Shown: piece after piece, positions 25,087-34,812 of the stretch
How positions within the stretch are numbered: position 1 is the stretch's first letter
Layout: every line of letters begins with the position of its first letter
DNA from: Lentzea fradiae
Lineage (GTDB): Bacteria > Actinomycetota > Actinomycetes > Mycobacteriales > Pseudonocardiaceae
Reading direction: 5' to 3'
Assembly (NCBI RefSeq): GCF_900100955.1
Contig: NZ_FNCC01000015.1
Location: 98,419 to 162,418 of the forward strand
Length of the DNA: 64,000 bases
Made by a program: the position numbers and the translations under genes
The notes under the pieces: model-generated
What the model saw: only the letters and a program-made list of their open reading frames with translations
What the model was told of the DNA's origin: nothing
The model's database searches: none

Positions 25087-26472
25087 TTATGGCCTCGCGC
25101 GTCCTCCGCCCACTCGCACCATCTCCGGCCTCGAACGCGAGTGCCTCCGCCGCTGCAAAGGCGGGGACATCGACGACGAGACCGACGGGGGAACGGATGC
25201 TGCGCGGGCGGCGACCGGTTCGGGTGCCGGGATCTTGGTGGTGGCCGGGGGTTCCGGTGCCGCCGCGGGGGCGGCCGGGGTCGCCTCCGGCTGGGTCCAC
25301 ACGGAACGGTCCAGGTCCACCGTGTTCTGCCGGAACAGTTCCGGGGTCTCGGTGATGATCTTGCCGGGCGACTCCAGGCCGACGATGCCGACGAGCTTGC
25401 CGTCCTTGATGAAGCCCGTCAGGCCGTTGACGTCGGTGGTGTCGGTGCCGAGCACGGGAAGGCCCGCACCCTGCACGCGCATGCCGTACTGCTCGGTCCA
25501 GAACCTCGGCACCGGCGTGTAGGGCTTGGCGTGGGTGCGGCCCACCAGCAGGTTCTCGGCGGCGGCACGGCCTCCCTCGACCGCGTTGAGCCAGTGCTCG
25601 ACGCGGCGGACGACGCCGTTGAAGCGCATGTTCGGCCAGCGGGCCACGTCGCCGCAGGCGACGATGTTCTCCGCGCCCACCACGTGGTTGGTCGCGTCGC
25701 AGAGCACGCCGTCCTCGATGATCAGGCCGGAGCCGCGCAGCCAGTCGACGGCCGGGGAGGCGCCGACGGCCAGCACGACGCACGAGGCGAAGAACACCTG
25801 GCCGTCGGAGAGGTGGATGCCGATGCCGCCGGGCTGGCGCACCCAGTGCTTGATGCCGACTCCGGTGGCGAGGCGGACACCGTGGTGGATGTGCGCCTCG
25901 GTGATCTTCTTGCCGATGTCGTCGCCGACCACGCCGCCGAGCAGCGCGGGCGAGCGCACGATCAGCGCCACGTCGCGGCCCATGTGCCGGACGGAGCAGG
26001 CGAGCTCGCAGCCGATGAACCCGCCGCCGATGACGGCGACGAGGCCCTGCGACTGCCGGATGTTCTTGCGGATCGCGATCGCGTCGTCCAGCGTGCGCAG
26101 CACGTGCACGCGCGGGTCGTGGCGCGGCGCCCCGCCCATCGCCCTGGCGTCGACGCCGGTGGCGATGATCAGGCCGTCGTACTTGATCTCCTCGCCGCCG
26201 GGCACCCAGACCGACTGGAGCTTCGGGTCCAGGTGCAGGGCCGGGGAGTTGAGCCGCCACTCGGCGTCGAGGTCACCCGAGAACGACAGCAGGGAGTCGT
26301 CCGGGTGCCATTCGCCCGTGATGAGCTGCTTCGACAAGGCCGGGCGGTGGTAGGGGAGATGCCTCTCGGCGGACAGGATGGTGATCTGCCCGTCGAAACC
26401 CATCTCCCGCAGCCGTTCCGCGGAACGGACTCCTCCGAGTCCGCCGCCGACGACCACGATCCGTTCGCTCAC
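25087..26472 (-). CDS. FAD-dependent ferredoxin/rubredoxin reductase
   Basis: 461 residues from GTG 26472, which overlaps the stop of the upstream ferredoxin gene (GTGA). FAD site VVVGGGLGG at 6-13, NAD site VAVIGGGFIGCELA at 145-158, and FAD-contact motif NIVACGDVARW near 269-279 identify the pyridine nucleotide-disulfide-type reductases that feed ferredoxins. It should move electrons from NAD(P)H to the ferredoxin domain of its operon partner. The last 65 residues (from about 397) are an Ala/Pro then Arg/Ser-rich tail not usual for the family. Confidence 0.9.
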   Translation of the reverse strand: MSERIVVVGGGLGGVRSAERLREMGFDGQITILSAERHLPYHRPALSKQLITGEWHPDDSLLSFSGDLDAEWRLNSPALHLDPKLQSVWVPGGEEIKYDGLIIATGVDARAMGGAPRHDPRVHVLRTLDDAIAIRKNIRQSQGLVAVIGGGFIGCELACSVRHMGRDVALIVRSPALLGGVVGDDIGKKITEAHIHHGVRLATGVGIKHWVRQPGGIGIHLSDGQVFFASCVVLAVGASPAVDWLRGSGLIIEDGVLCDATNHVVGAENIVACGDVARWPNMRFNGVVRRVEHWLNAVEGGRAAAENLLVGRTHAKPYTPVPRFWTEQYGMRVQGAGLPVLGTDTTDVNGLTGFIKDGKLVGIVGLESPGKIITETPELFRQNTVDLDRSVWTQPEATPAAPAAAPEPPATTKIPAPEPVAARAASVPPSVSSSMSPPLQRRRHSRSRPEMVRVGGGRARP

Positions 26473-27299
26473 TTCACTCGCTCCCTGATCTCGATCGCGC
26501 GCATCGGGCACGCGCGGGCTGCCTGCCGAGCCTGAGCGAAGTGCTCCTGCGGCGGCCGGCGGTTGTAGGTCAGGCGGTTGTCCTCGATCAGCTTGAACAC
26601 GTCCGGTGCCTCCGCCTGGCAGGTGCCGTAGCGGTGGCACTTCTCGTTGTTGACGCTCACGTCCATCGCGTCGCCCTCGCCGACACCGGGTTCCTGGCCG
26701 CGCTCGGGGTCGAGCATCCCGATGCGCACCAGCACCTCGGGCGGGAGGAACCTGGCGAGCGCCAGGGTGGCGGTCGGGACGAGGACGGTCAGCCCGGCGA
26801 GCCAGAGCACCGCCAGGTTTCCGTTGGCGATGGCGCCGAACCAGGAGTGCACCACGGTGATGCCCACCGCGATGTACGCCGTCTGGTGGAACCGCAACCA
26901 CTTGCGGTAGAAGACTTTGTGCCGCATCGAGGCGAACACGGCGATCGCGAGCATGACCTCGAGCCCGAGGATGCCGAGCGCGTGCCGGAACAGGCCGCCG
27001 TCGACGAACGGCAGGACGAGCTTGACGAAGCTGAAGGTACCGGTCTGGATCAACGTGAAGGCGAACGCGTGGATGCAGCCGAACGCGATCGCCAGTGAGG
27101 CGAGCACCATGTGCCCGTTCTTCAAACCCTCGCGCCCGGTGAGCTTCTCGGCCCACCCGGTCGCGATCAGCACACCCCAGGACAAGGTGGCGCACATCAG
27201 GACGTAAGCCAGCCTGGCGGAGATCTGGGCCATCTTCTTGACGCCCGAGTCGAACTCGGACGCCTGGGCCACCAGGAGCGGAATCTGGCTCGACAGCAA
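26469..27299 (-). CDS. Bis-heme ferric-reductase-type membrane protein fused to ferredoxin
   Basis: 276 residues. The N-terminal 190 contain about five or six membrane helices. Two of them have paired His residues: His63/His77 (HX13H) and His138/His151 (HX12H), the spacing of bis-heme ferric reductase/NADPH oxidase cores. The C-terminus (about 212-276) is a single-cluster ferredoxin with C221-x5-C227 and a later ACP (C264), a [3Fe-4S]-type pattern. No FAD/NAD domain is fused; the next gene supplies one. TTG start at 27299 has GGAGGAAGAG directly upstream. Function inferred: transmembrane electron transfer to an outside acceptor. Confidence 0.8.
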   Translation of the reverse strand: MLSSQIPLLVAQASEFDSGVKKMAQISARLAYVLMCATLSWGVLIATGWAEKLTGREGLKNGHMVLASLAIAFGCIHAFAFTLIQTGTFSFVKLVLPFVDGGLFRHALGILGLEVMLAIAVFASMRHKVFYRKWLRFHQTAYIAVGITVVHSWFGAIANGNLAVLWLAGLTVLVPTATLALARFLPPEVLVRIGMLDPERGQEPGVGEGDAMDVSVNNEKCHRYGTCQAEAPDVFKLIEDNRLTYNRRPPQEHFAQARQAARACPMRAIEIRERVK

Positions 27300-27331
27300 C
27301 TCTTCCTCCGGAAAGAACTTTCTCGCGGGAA

Positions 27332-27380
27332 CCCGCCCGGCCCCCTGGGTGCAGGAGTGGACACTTCAGGGCCGGGCGGG
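27332..27380 (-). terminator. 12-bp GC hairpin upstream of reductase gene
   Basis: CCCGCCCGGCCC (27332-27343) pairs perfectly with GGGCCGGGCGGG (27369-27380) around a 25-nt loop. It lies between the DUF4142 gene and the reductase gene on the same strand, so it may end the DUF4142 transcript or act as an attenuator in the reductase leader. Confidence 0.5.
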
Positions 27381-27460
27381 TGGGAACAGGTCCGCGTTGG
27401 AGTGCCTCTGACCTTGGGACACCACCTCCGTTTCCCGTCGTGCAACGGGTCTGTCGGAAA

Positions 27461-28168
27461 TCACCGCACCGGTCGTCGCGGGCGGAGAACTCGGAGCAGG
27501 AGCACGGTGAGGACGGCTCCCGCGGCGGTGACCGAGATGGTCACCCACATGTTCGGCCCCTCGTCGGAGGCCAGGGTCGCGTTGATGATGCCGCCGGCGG
27601 GCACCGGTTCGGCGAACGACGAGTCGCCCGCGATCCCCGTGCTCTCCAGCAACGTCATGTGCTTCATCACCACGTCGATGCCGGCCTGCGCGAACGGGCG
27701 GATCACGTCGTTGCGGGTCTGCGAACGCACCTTGGCGATGAACATGAAGACCTGACCGTGGGCGGCGCGCAGCCGTGCCACGAACGCCTGGTCGAACGCG
27801 TCTCCCTCGAGCGCGTTGATCTCCTCCATCCAGGACTGCTGCGCCGGGTTCGGCACGTCCGGGATGGACACTCCCAGCTGGGCGGCGGCCTTCTTCGTCG
27901 CCGTGTCCAGCATCATGTGGTCGAGCATGATCATCTTGCCGATCTGCTTGACCCGTTCGTTCGACGCCTTGGTGGCGGTGAGCTCACCCATCGGCATCTC
28001 CCACAGGCCCGCCTGGCGCACCTTCACCAGCAGATCGCGGTCGTTCGCGGTCAGCGGACCCGAGGGGGTGTCCTGGACTCCGCCGGTGTCCGGGGGCTGC
28101 GCCGCGGCGGGCGCGGTGCCGGCGAAGAGGAACAACATCGCCAAGACGGTGGCGAGGGCTCTGGTCAT
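27461..28168 (-). CDS. Exported DUF4142 protein with C-terminal membrane anchor
   Basis: 235 residues from ATG 28168 (CGAGGA upstream). A signal peptide covers about residues 1-23 (ALATVLAMLFLFAGTAPAAA). The middle is the DUF4142 ferritin-like helical domain (LTANDRDLLVKVRQAGLWEM, then LDHMMLDTATKKAAAQLG). A membrane helix near 206-226 (VTISVTAAGAVLTVLLLRVL) with basic end holds it to the outer face of the membrane. DUF4142 function is unknown. It sits between the redox pair and the lipoprotein/sigma pair, all plausibly in one regulon. Confidence 0.85.
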   Translation of the reverse strand: MTRALATVLAMLFLFAGTAPAAAQPPDTGGVQDTPSGPLTANDRDLLVKVRQAGLWEMPMGELTATKASNERVKQIGKMIMLDHMMLDTATKKAAAQLGVSIPDVPNPAQQSWMEEINALEGDAFDQAFVARLRAAHGQVFMFIAKVRSQTRNDVIRPFAQAGIDVVMKHMTLLESTGIAGDSSFAEPVPAGGIINATLASDEGPNMWVTISVTAAGAVLTVLLLRVLRPRRPVR

Positions 28169-28233
28169 CGTCTTGATGTCCTCGTTGTTCAAGGGAGGTC
28201 GGTAGGGGGATTCCGGTCCTGCGACGGTTCTTC

Positions 28234-28830
28234 TCAGTAGCCGGGTGTGCCGGACGGCGAGGCGGACTGCGGCGTCTGCCTCGTGCCGGAGCCGGAGGAC
28301 GTGCCCGGCGTGGTGGTGCTCCTGCTGTTGTTCTGGGCCTTGCCGCCGGTGATCTTGGCGCCGTTGGGTGCGGTGACCCACCACACTCCGCCCTTGCCCT
28401 GACCCTTCATGTCACCGGCGCCCTTGTCCTCGGCGTAGGTGTACTGCGGCCATCCGGCGATGGTCAGCTGCTTGGTGCCGTCCGGCCTGGTCAGCACGCC
28501 CATGGAGATCGGGTCCACCCCGGTCGCCATCGGCGCCTTGTCCGCGAGCACCGGCTTCCACTGCTGGGCGCACTCGCCCTCGCAGTTGGACTTGGACGGT
28601 TTGGGGGTGTCCCTGTCGAACCGGTACAGCGGCAGGCCGTCCGCGTCGGTGACGAACCATCCGACCTGGTCGGTGTGCGAGATGAAGTACATGTTCGTGT
28701 CGCTCAGGTCGGCGGGCTGCGCCCGCAAGCCGTCCGTCGCCTCCCCACCGGGAGGGGTCTGGGTGCCGCCGCACGCCGTGAGGCTGAGAGCCAGTGCCGC
28801 CAGGGCGGTGATGGCCTGTCCACGTCGCAT
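28234..28830 (-). CDS. COG4315-type secreted lipoprotein
   Basis: 198 residues. Lipoprotein signal with LSLTAC lipobox (Cys near 20). Two copies of the Yx(F/W/Y)xxD motif define the family: LYRFDRDTP near 68-76 and YTYAED near 130-135, each followed by a CEGEC or GDMKGQG type segment and a WK or WW pair. The family has no known reaction. A Ser/Thr/Pro/Gly tail ends the protein. AAAGGA precedes the ATG. It is divergent from the ECF sigma gene, over a shared palindrome. Confidence 0.85.
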   Translation of the reverse strand: MRRGQAITALAALALSLTACGGTQTPPGGEATDGLRAQPADLSDTNMYFISHTDQVGWFVTDADGLPLYRFDRDTPKPSKSNCEGECAQQWKPVLADKAPMATGVDPISMGVLTRPDGTKQLTIAGWPQYTYAEDKGAGDMKGQGKGGVWWVTAPNGAKITGGKAQNNSRSTTTPGTSSGSGTRQTPQSASPSGTPGY

Positions 28831-28887
28831 CGGCTGGTCCTTTCTCGGCTTGGGTACCGAGGAGTACGGACACGATCCGGCAACGGT

Positions 28888-28902
28888 TCACGAAGTTCGT
28901 GA
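28888..28902. promoter_or_regulatory. Perfect 15-bp palindrome between lipoprotein and sigma genes
   Basis: TCACGAA-G-TTCGTGA lies in the 114-bp divergent gap, 43 nt before the sigma start and 58 nt from the lipoprotein start. It is placed to control both. No adjacent gene encodes an obvious binding protein. Confidence 0.5.
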
Positions 28903-28944
28903 GGAATATTTGCCTCTCGACTTGAGACGGTTGATGGGGCAAGG

Positions 28945-29514
28945 ATGTCCCCCGTGGCGCGGCACAGACGTCAACGCGAGTTAGACGAACAATCACCAAG
29001 ACCGGGATCGCTCGAGGAAGAGCTGATCCGCCGGCTGTACGAGGAATTCGGCAGTGCCCTGCTGGGACACTGCATGAGGTTGACGGGCCACGACCGACAG
29101 TGGGCCGAGGACATCGTGCAGGAGACTCTGGTCAGGGCATGGCGCAACGCCGAGAAGCTCGAGCGTGACCCCGTGCTCTTGCGGTCGTGGTTGTTCACGG
29201 TGGCAAGGCGGTTGGTCATCGACGACAGGCGCAAGAGGAGCGTCCGTCCGCAGGAGTTCGAGCTGACCCCTTCGGACGAGTCGCCTTCGGGAAGTGAAGA
29301 GGATCGCACCCTCGCTGCGATCGTCGTGGCGGAGGCGATGAACGGTCTCTCGGAGGAACACAGGGAGGCTATTCTCGAGACATATCTGCGGGACCGCACC
29401 GTCGGTGAGGCCGCGGCGGCACTGGGTGTGCCACCGGGCACGGTCAAGTCGAGGGTGTACTACGCGCTGCGTGCGTTGCGGCGTGCGTTGCACGAACGGG
29501 GAGAGACGCGGTGA
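28945..29514 (+). CDS. ECF RNA polymerase sigma factor
   Basis: 189 residues. Region 2 is clear (FGSALLGHCMRLTGHDRQWA, EDIVQETLVRAWRNAEKL) and region 4 has VGEAAAALGVPPGTVKSRVYYALRALRRAL. The group resembles SigK/SigL-type ECF factors paired with ZAS anti-sigmas. ATG at 28945 follows GGGGCAAGG closely; GTG at 28954 is an alternative. The stop overlaps the anti-sigma start (GTGA), so the two are made together. The neighbouring exported redox proteins are likely targets. Confidence 0.9.
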   Translation: MSPVARHRRQRELDEQSPRPGSLEEELIRRLYEEFGSALLGHCMRLTGHDRQWAEDIVQETLVRAWRNAEKLERDPVLLRSWLFTVARRLVIDDRRKRSVRPQEFELTPSDESPSGSEEDRTLAAIVVAEAMNGLSEEHREAILETYLRDRTVGEAAAALGVPPGTVKSRVYYALRALRRALHERGETR

Positions 29515-30254
29515 CAACGGCACCAGATCACCTCGACGTCGCCGCCTACGTGCTCGGCATCCTCGATGCCGATGAGGTGGAGGCGTTCGAGAACCACCTG
29601 ACCGAGTGTCGGCGGTGTGCTCTTGACCTGCGCGACTTCGCGGTGGTGCCGGACCTCATCGACGAGGCCGACGCCGGCGGGATGCTGCGCGGGACTGCCC
29701 CGGAACGCCCGGACGGCAAGTCGGTCCGGGTCATGCTCGACGCCGTCTCCGCCCGCCGCAAGCGCAGGCGCTGGTTCGTCGCCCAGGGTGTCGCGGCCGC
29801 CGCCGCCGGCATCGTGGCGGTGACGGTGCTGGCGACCACGCTCGTCGTGCGCAACAGCGAGGACGGTTCCAACCAGGCCGCGCCGCAGAGCTCCGGCACC
29901 GCGACGTCGCAGACCCCCGTGGCGAACAACCGGAGCGACTCCGCGCTGAAGGTGCAGCAGCAGGACCCGAACAGCGGTGTCTTCACGAAGATCACCGCGT
30001 CGGACGAGCCCTGGGGCACCTCGATGGACATCGAGGTCAGCGGCATGTCCGGCCCCGGCAGGGGATCGCTCGTCGCCGTGGGACGCGCCGGCCGCGTCGC
30101 GCAGGTCACCTCCTGGTACGCACCCGAGAAGGTGGCGGGCGACTCGAAGACCGTCCGGCTCCAGGCGAACGTCGCCATGCGCTGGGACGAGATCGCGACC
30201 TTCCGGATCGTCGACGAGAACGGCAAGACCCTCCTCGAGGCCGTCGCCTCCTGA
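29511..30254 (+). CDS. Membrane anti-sigma factor with zinc-binding ZAS domain
   Basis: 247 residues. The N-terminus carries the ZAS pattern: His7, His29, Cys33, Cys36 (HLTECRRC), which holds a zinc and clamps the sigma factor. One membrane helix at about 89-113 follows a basic stretch. The outside part (about 114-247) is the RskA-type C-terminal domain (SMDIEVSGMSGPGRGSLVAV). Release probably needs regulated proteolysis, as for RskA. A zinc ligand set with cysteines also allows redox sensing; this is inference. Confidence 0.9.
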   Translation: MTTAPDHLDVAAYVLGILDADEVEAFENHLTECRRCALDLRDFAVVPDLIDEADAGGMLRGTAPERPDGKSVRVMLDAVSARRKRRRWFVAQGVAAAAAGIVAVTVLATTLVVRNSEDGSNQAAPQSSGTATSQTPVANNRSDSALKVQQQDPNSGVFTKITASDEPWGTSMDIEVSGMSGPGRGSLVAVGRAGRVAQVTSWYAPEKVAGDSKTVRLQANVAMRWDEIATFRIVDENGKTLLEAVAS

Positions 30255-30275
30255 GGTTTTCCCGGTACCAGCCCA

Positions 30276-30312
30276 CTGCCCCCACCGGATCCGTGAGATC
30301 CTGTGGGGGCAG
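30276..30312 (+). terminator. 16-bp stem terminator after anti-sigma gene
   Basis: CTGCCCCCACCGGATC (30276-30291) pairs with 30297-30312 with one mismatch around a 5-nt loop CGTGA, followed by TTGTCG. It lies 21 nt past the anti-sigma stop and closes the sigma operon. Confidence 0.8.
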
Positions 30313-30338
30313 TTGTCGCATTCGGGGAGGATGGTTAC

Positions 30339-30749
30339 GTGGCGATAGGCCCGTCCGCGGTCGAGCGGTGGCTCGATCTGTCCACAGAGGAGCTGCGCGC
30401 GCAGGTCAAGCAGCTCGTGTCCGCCCGGCTACCGGGTGATCACGCGGTGTGGCAGGCGGTTCGGCGTCATCCCGCGCTGGTCCCCCGCGTCCGCGGTGTC
30501 CTTTCCGGACTGGCCGCCACGGCGGCCGGCAGCAAGGACGAGGCGATGCAGAAGGTCTGGATCTCGAAGGCGCGCGCCGCGCTCGACCAGCCCGTCGCCG
30601 CCCCGGTGAAGACCGCGCGCAAGCCGGTCGCCAAGGAGGTTCCCGCCGAGGAGCCGGAACCGGTGATCGAGCTGCGGGAGCCGGAGCCGCAGGAACCGCG
30701 GCAGCCGCCCAGAGCCGTCCCGACGATGCTGTTCCAGGAACCTGGCTAA
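30339..30749 (+). CDS. Hypothetical protein with acidic/proline C-terminal tail
   Basis: 136 residues from GTG 30339, chosen because GGGGAGG lies 8 nt upstream. The first 85 residues are helical (VERWLDLSTEELRAQVKQLV, then RRHPALVPRVRGVLSGL); the rest is a KTARKPVAKEV linker and a Glu/Pro-rich tail ending TMLFQEPG. I do not recognise a family. It is 10 nt upstream of a DUF1232 gene in the same direction, so they are likely cotranscribed. Confidence 0.65.
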   Translation: MAIGPSAVERWLDLSTEELRAQVKQLVSARLPGDHAVWQAVRRHPALVPRVRGVLSGLAATAAGSKDEAMQKVWISKARAALDQPVAAPVKTARKPVAKEVPAEEPEPVIELREPEPQEPRQPPRAVPTMLFQEPG

Positions 30750-30759
30750 GGAGCACCGG

Positions 30760-31230
30760 ATGGTCGTCTTCGGATCGCTCATCTCCCTGTCCGGGCTGAT
30801 GATCCTGCTCGTCCGCGACGCTCCGCTGGGCGGGCTGAGCCCCGCGGTCGCCGGGTGGGTGATGATCCCGCTCGGCCTGGTGTTCGTGGTCCTCGGTGTG
30901 CTGCGCAACCGCCGCAAGCGCGCTCAGGGCGGTCCCGGCCCCATCGGCAACCCGATCCAGCGCGCGAAGGCGCTGCCGCGGCTGTTCAAGGCGTGGCGCG
31001 GCGGCCGGTACCCCGAGCTGCCGCGCAGCCAGGTGGTGCTGTGGGCGGTGGCGCTGGTCTACCTCGTGTCGCCGATCGACCTGGTCCCCGAGCTGTTGCC
31101 GGTGATCGGTGTGACCGACGACGCGGGCGTCCTCGTGTGGCTGCTGAGCAGCCTGTCCCTCACCTCAGGCGCGTACCTGCGCTGGGAGAAGGACCATCGC
31201 GACCCTGCGCGCGGGATCGAGTCCCCGTGA
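30760..31230 (+). CDS. DUF1232 (YkvA-like) membrane protein
   Basis: 156 residues. Two N-terminal membrane helices (about 4-18 and 28-47) precede a basic loop (RNRRKRA) and the DUF1232 hallmark LVYLVSPIDLVPELLPVIG near 101-119, followed by TDDAGVLVWLLSSL. Family function is unknown. AAGGAG precedes ATG. Its last 66 bp overlap the convergent GNAT gene. Confidence 0.85.
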   Translation: MVVFGSLISLSGLMILLVRDAPLGGLSPAVAGWVMIPLGLVFVVLGVLRNRRKRAQGGPGPIGNPIQRAKALPRLFKAWRGGRYPELPRSQVVLWAVALVYLVSPIDLVPELLPVIGVTDDAGVLVWLLSSLSLTSGAYLRWEKDHRDPARGIESP

Positions 31231-31662
31231 GGTCTCCTCGCGGATGATCCCGGCGAGACCGGGCGACGGGTCGGTCACGGCCTGGAAGCCCAGCCGCTCG
31301 TAGTAGGGCGCGTTCCACGGCACGCCGAGGAACGTGGTCAACGTCACTGGACGGTCGCCGCGGGTCACGTGCTCGATGAGAGCGGCGCCGATCCCCTGGC
31401 GGGCGTGGGAGGGGTGCACGCAGACCTGGTGGACGTGCGTGGCGCCGTCGACGTCCCCCACCGCGATGAACGCGACGGGCACTCCTTCGGCGCCGATGGC
31501 CACCCAGACCTCGTGTTCTGCCAGGTCGTCGAGGGACATCGGGGCGTCGTCGGCTATCTCCGGCATGCCCAAGTCGCGGAACGGTTCCCCGGACGCGACT
31601 TCGATCTCCTGGAGGTATGTCAGTTCGGCTGGTTGGGCGAGACGGATCAACACACCCACCAT
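31165..31662 (-). CDS. GNAT-family N-acetyltransferase
   Basis: 165 residues. Acetyl-CoA loop VCVHPSHARQGIGAALIEHV near 85-104 holds the RxGIGxAL signature, and APYYERLGF near 122-130 is the family's C-terminal motif. N-terminal ferry strand LIRLAQPAELTYLQEIE. It should acetylate an amine of unknown identity. It overlaps the DUF1232 3' end on the opposite strand. Confidence 0.85.
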   Translation of the reverse strand: MVGVLIRLAQPAELTYLQEIEVASGEPFRDLGMPEIADDAPMSLDDLAEHEVWVAIGAEGVPVAFIAVGDVDGATHVHQVCVHPSHARQGIGAALIEHVTRGDRPVTLTTFLGVPWNAPYYERLGFQAVTDPSPGLAGIIREETSRGLDPARRVAMVLLPAQVRA

Positions 31663-31716
31663 CCTGGTAGGTCGCGCACGGACCCCGCAGCCGGATGACG
31701 TTAAAGTTCAGCCCTG

Positions 31717-32858
31717 ATGCGAACGAAGACCGTGCGCGTCCTCCTGGTGGAGGACGACGATGGAGACGCCGTGCTCGTCGAGGCGCTGCTCGAAGAAGCG
31801 AGCGCGCCCTTCGTGCTGTCTCGCGCACGCACGCTCGCCGAGGCGGAGGAGCTGCTGACGGACGCCCAGTGCGTCCTGCTCGACCTCGGCCTCCCCGACT
31901 CCCAGGGCCTCGACGGCCTGCACCGACTGCTCAAGAAGCCCCACGTGCCCGCCGTGCTCGTCCTGACGGGTCTCGACGACGAACGCGAGGGCATCGACGC
32001 CGTCGCCGCCGGCGCGGAGGACTACCTGATCAAGGGCCAGGTCGACGGCGACCTGCTGCTGCGCGCCGTGCGGTACGCGGTCGAACGGCGCCGCGCCGAG
32101 GACGCCCAGCGCCTGCTGCGGGAGGCCGAGCTGATCGCCGCGGAGCGGTCCCGCCTCGAACGCGGCCTGCTGCCGCCCGCGCTGCTGCAGAACTCCGACG
32201 TGGGCCTCGACGTCCGCTACCAGCCCGGCGGGCAGCGCATGCTGCTCGGCGGCGACTTCTACGACGCGGTCGGCATGCCGGACGGCACGGTGCACGCCAT
32301 CATCGGCGACGTGTGCGGGCACGGCCCCGACGAGGCCGCGCTCGGCGTCTGCCTGCGCATCGCGTGGCGCGCCCTGGTGCTGGCCGGTGAGCCCGCCGAG
32401 AAGGTGCTGCGCACGCTCGACCAGGTGCTGGTCGCGGAACGGCACGGCGAGGGCATCTTCACCACGGCGTGCATGGTGACGGTCGCGCCCGACCGGCGGT
32501 CGGCGCGCTACTTCCTGGCCGGGCACCCCGAGCCGTTGCTGATGGCGGGCGGCCAGATCGTCGACCTGCCCCAGTCCAAGATCGGCGTCCCGCTCGGCGT
32601 GCTGCCCGACTACGGCTGGACCGGTGTCGACGTGCCGCTCCCGGCCGGCTGGTCGCTCGCCTGCTACACCGACGGCCTGATCGAGGGCCGGGTGCCCGAC
32701 GACACCGACCGGCTCGGCGTCGAGCGGCTGTGCGAGATCCTGGACAGACACCTGCGGACCGGCCCCGACTGGGTGGACTCGGTCATCGCAGAGGTGACGG
32801 AGCTCAACGGCGGGCCGCTCGACGACGACGTGGCCATCCTGCTGTTGAAGGACGGAAA

Positions 32859-32862
<4 letters not shown>
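31717..32862 (+). CDS. Response regulator with PP2C (SpoIIE) phosphatase output
   Basis: 381 residues. Receiver domain at 1-125: acidic pair VEDDDGD, phospho-acceptor Asp in CVLLDLGLPD near 55, switch Thr in VLTGLDD, Lys in YLIKGQ. A helical linker leads to a PP2C/SpoIIE domain from about 165 (LLGGDFYDAVGMPDGTVHAI, IGDVCGHGPDEAA, CYTDGLIEGR, GPLDDDVAILLLKD). Such proteins dephosphorylate anti-anti-sigma factors in partner switching. The stop overlaps the kinase start (GTGA). Confidence 0.9.
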
Positions 32863-34371
<1,509 letters not shown>

Positions 34372-34379
<8 letters not shown>

Positions 34380-34812
34380 GTCACCGCTGAACGTGATCGA
34401 CGTCCTGCTGGTCGAGGACGACCCCGGCGACGCCCTGATGACCCAGGAGGCGTTCGAGCACCACAAGATCCGCAACACGCTGCACGTGGTGAAGGACGGC
34501 GTGGAGGCGCTCGAGTTCCTGCGCCGCGAGGGTCAGTACGCGAACGCGCCGAGGCCGGGCCTGATCCTGCTGGACCTCAACCTGCCCCGCAAGGACGGCC
34601 GCGAGGTGCTGAGCGAGGTCAAGGCCGACGCGGAGCTGCGGTCGATCCCGGTCGTCGTGCTGACGACGTCGGAGGCGGAGGAGGACATCCTGCGCAGCTA
34701 CAGCCTCTACGCGAACGCGTACGTCACCAAGCCGGTCGACTTCGACAGGTTCATCGACGTCGTGCGCCAGATCGACGACTTCTTCGTCACCGTGGTGAAG
34801 CTGCCTCGCTGA
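34372..34812 (+). CDS. Rcp1-type stand-alone response regulator
   Basis: 146 residues, receiver only. LLVEDDPGDALMTQEAF, phospho-Asp in LILLDLNLPRKDGREVL, Thr in VVLTTSEAEEDI, Lys in AYVTKPVDFDRF: the pattern of Rcp1 regulators that work with phytochrome-like or CHASE3 kinases. It overlaps the kinase 3' end by 8 nt. With no output domain it may shuttle phosphate or control the phosphatase regulator. Its last 26 bp overlap the convergent zinc-finger gene. Confidence 0.9.

Noticed and set aside
25087..25290. A frameshift creating the Ala/Pro and Arg/Ser tail of the FAD reductase
   Set aside because: No family-like sequence continues in another frame, and Ala/Pro-rich tails occur naturally in actinobacterial proteins.
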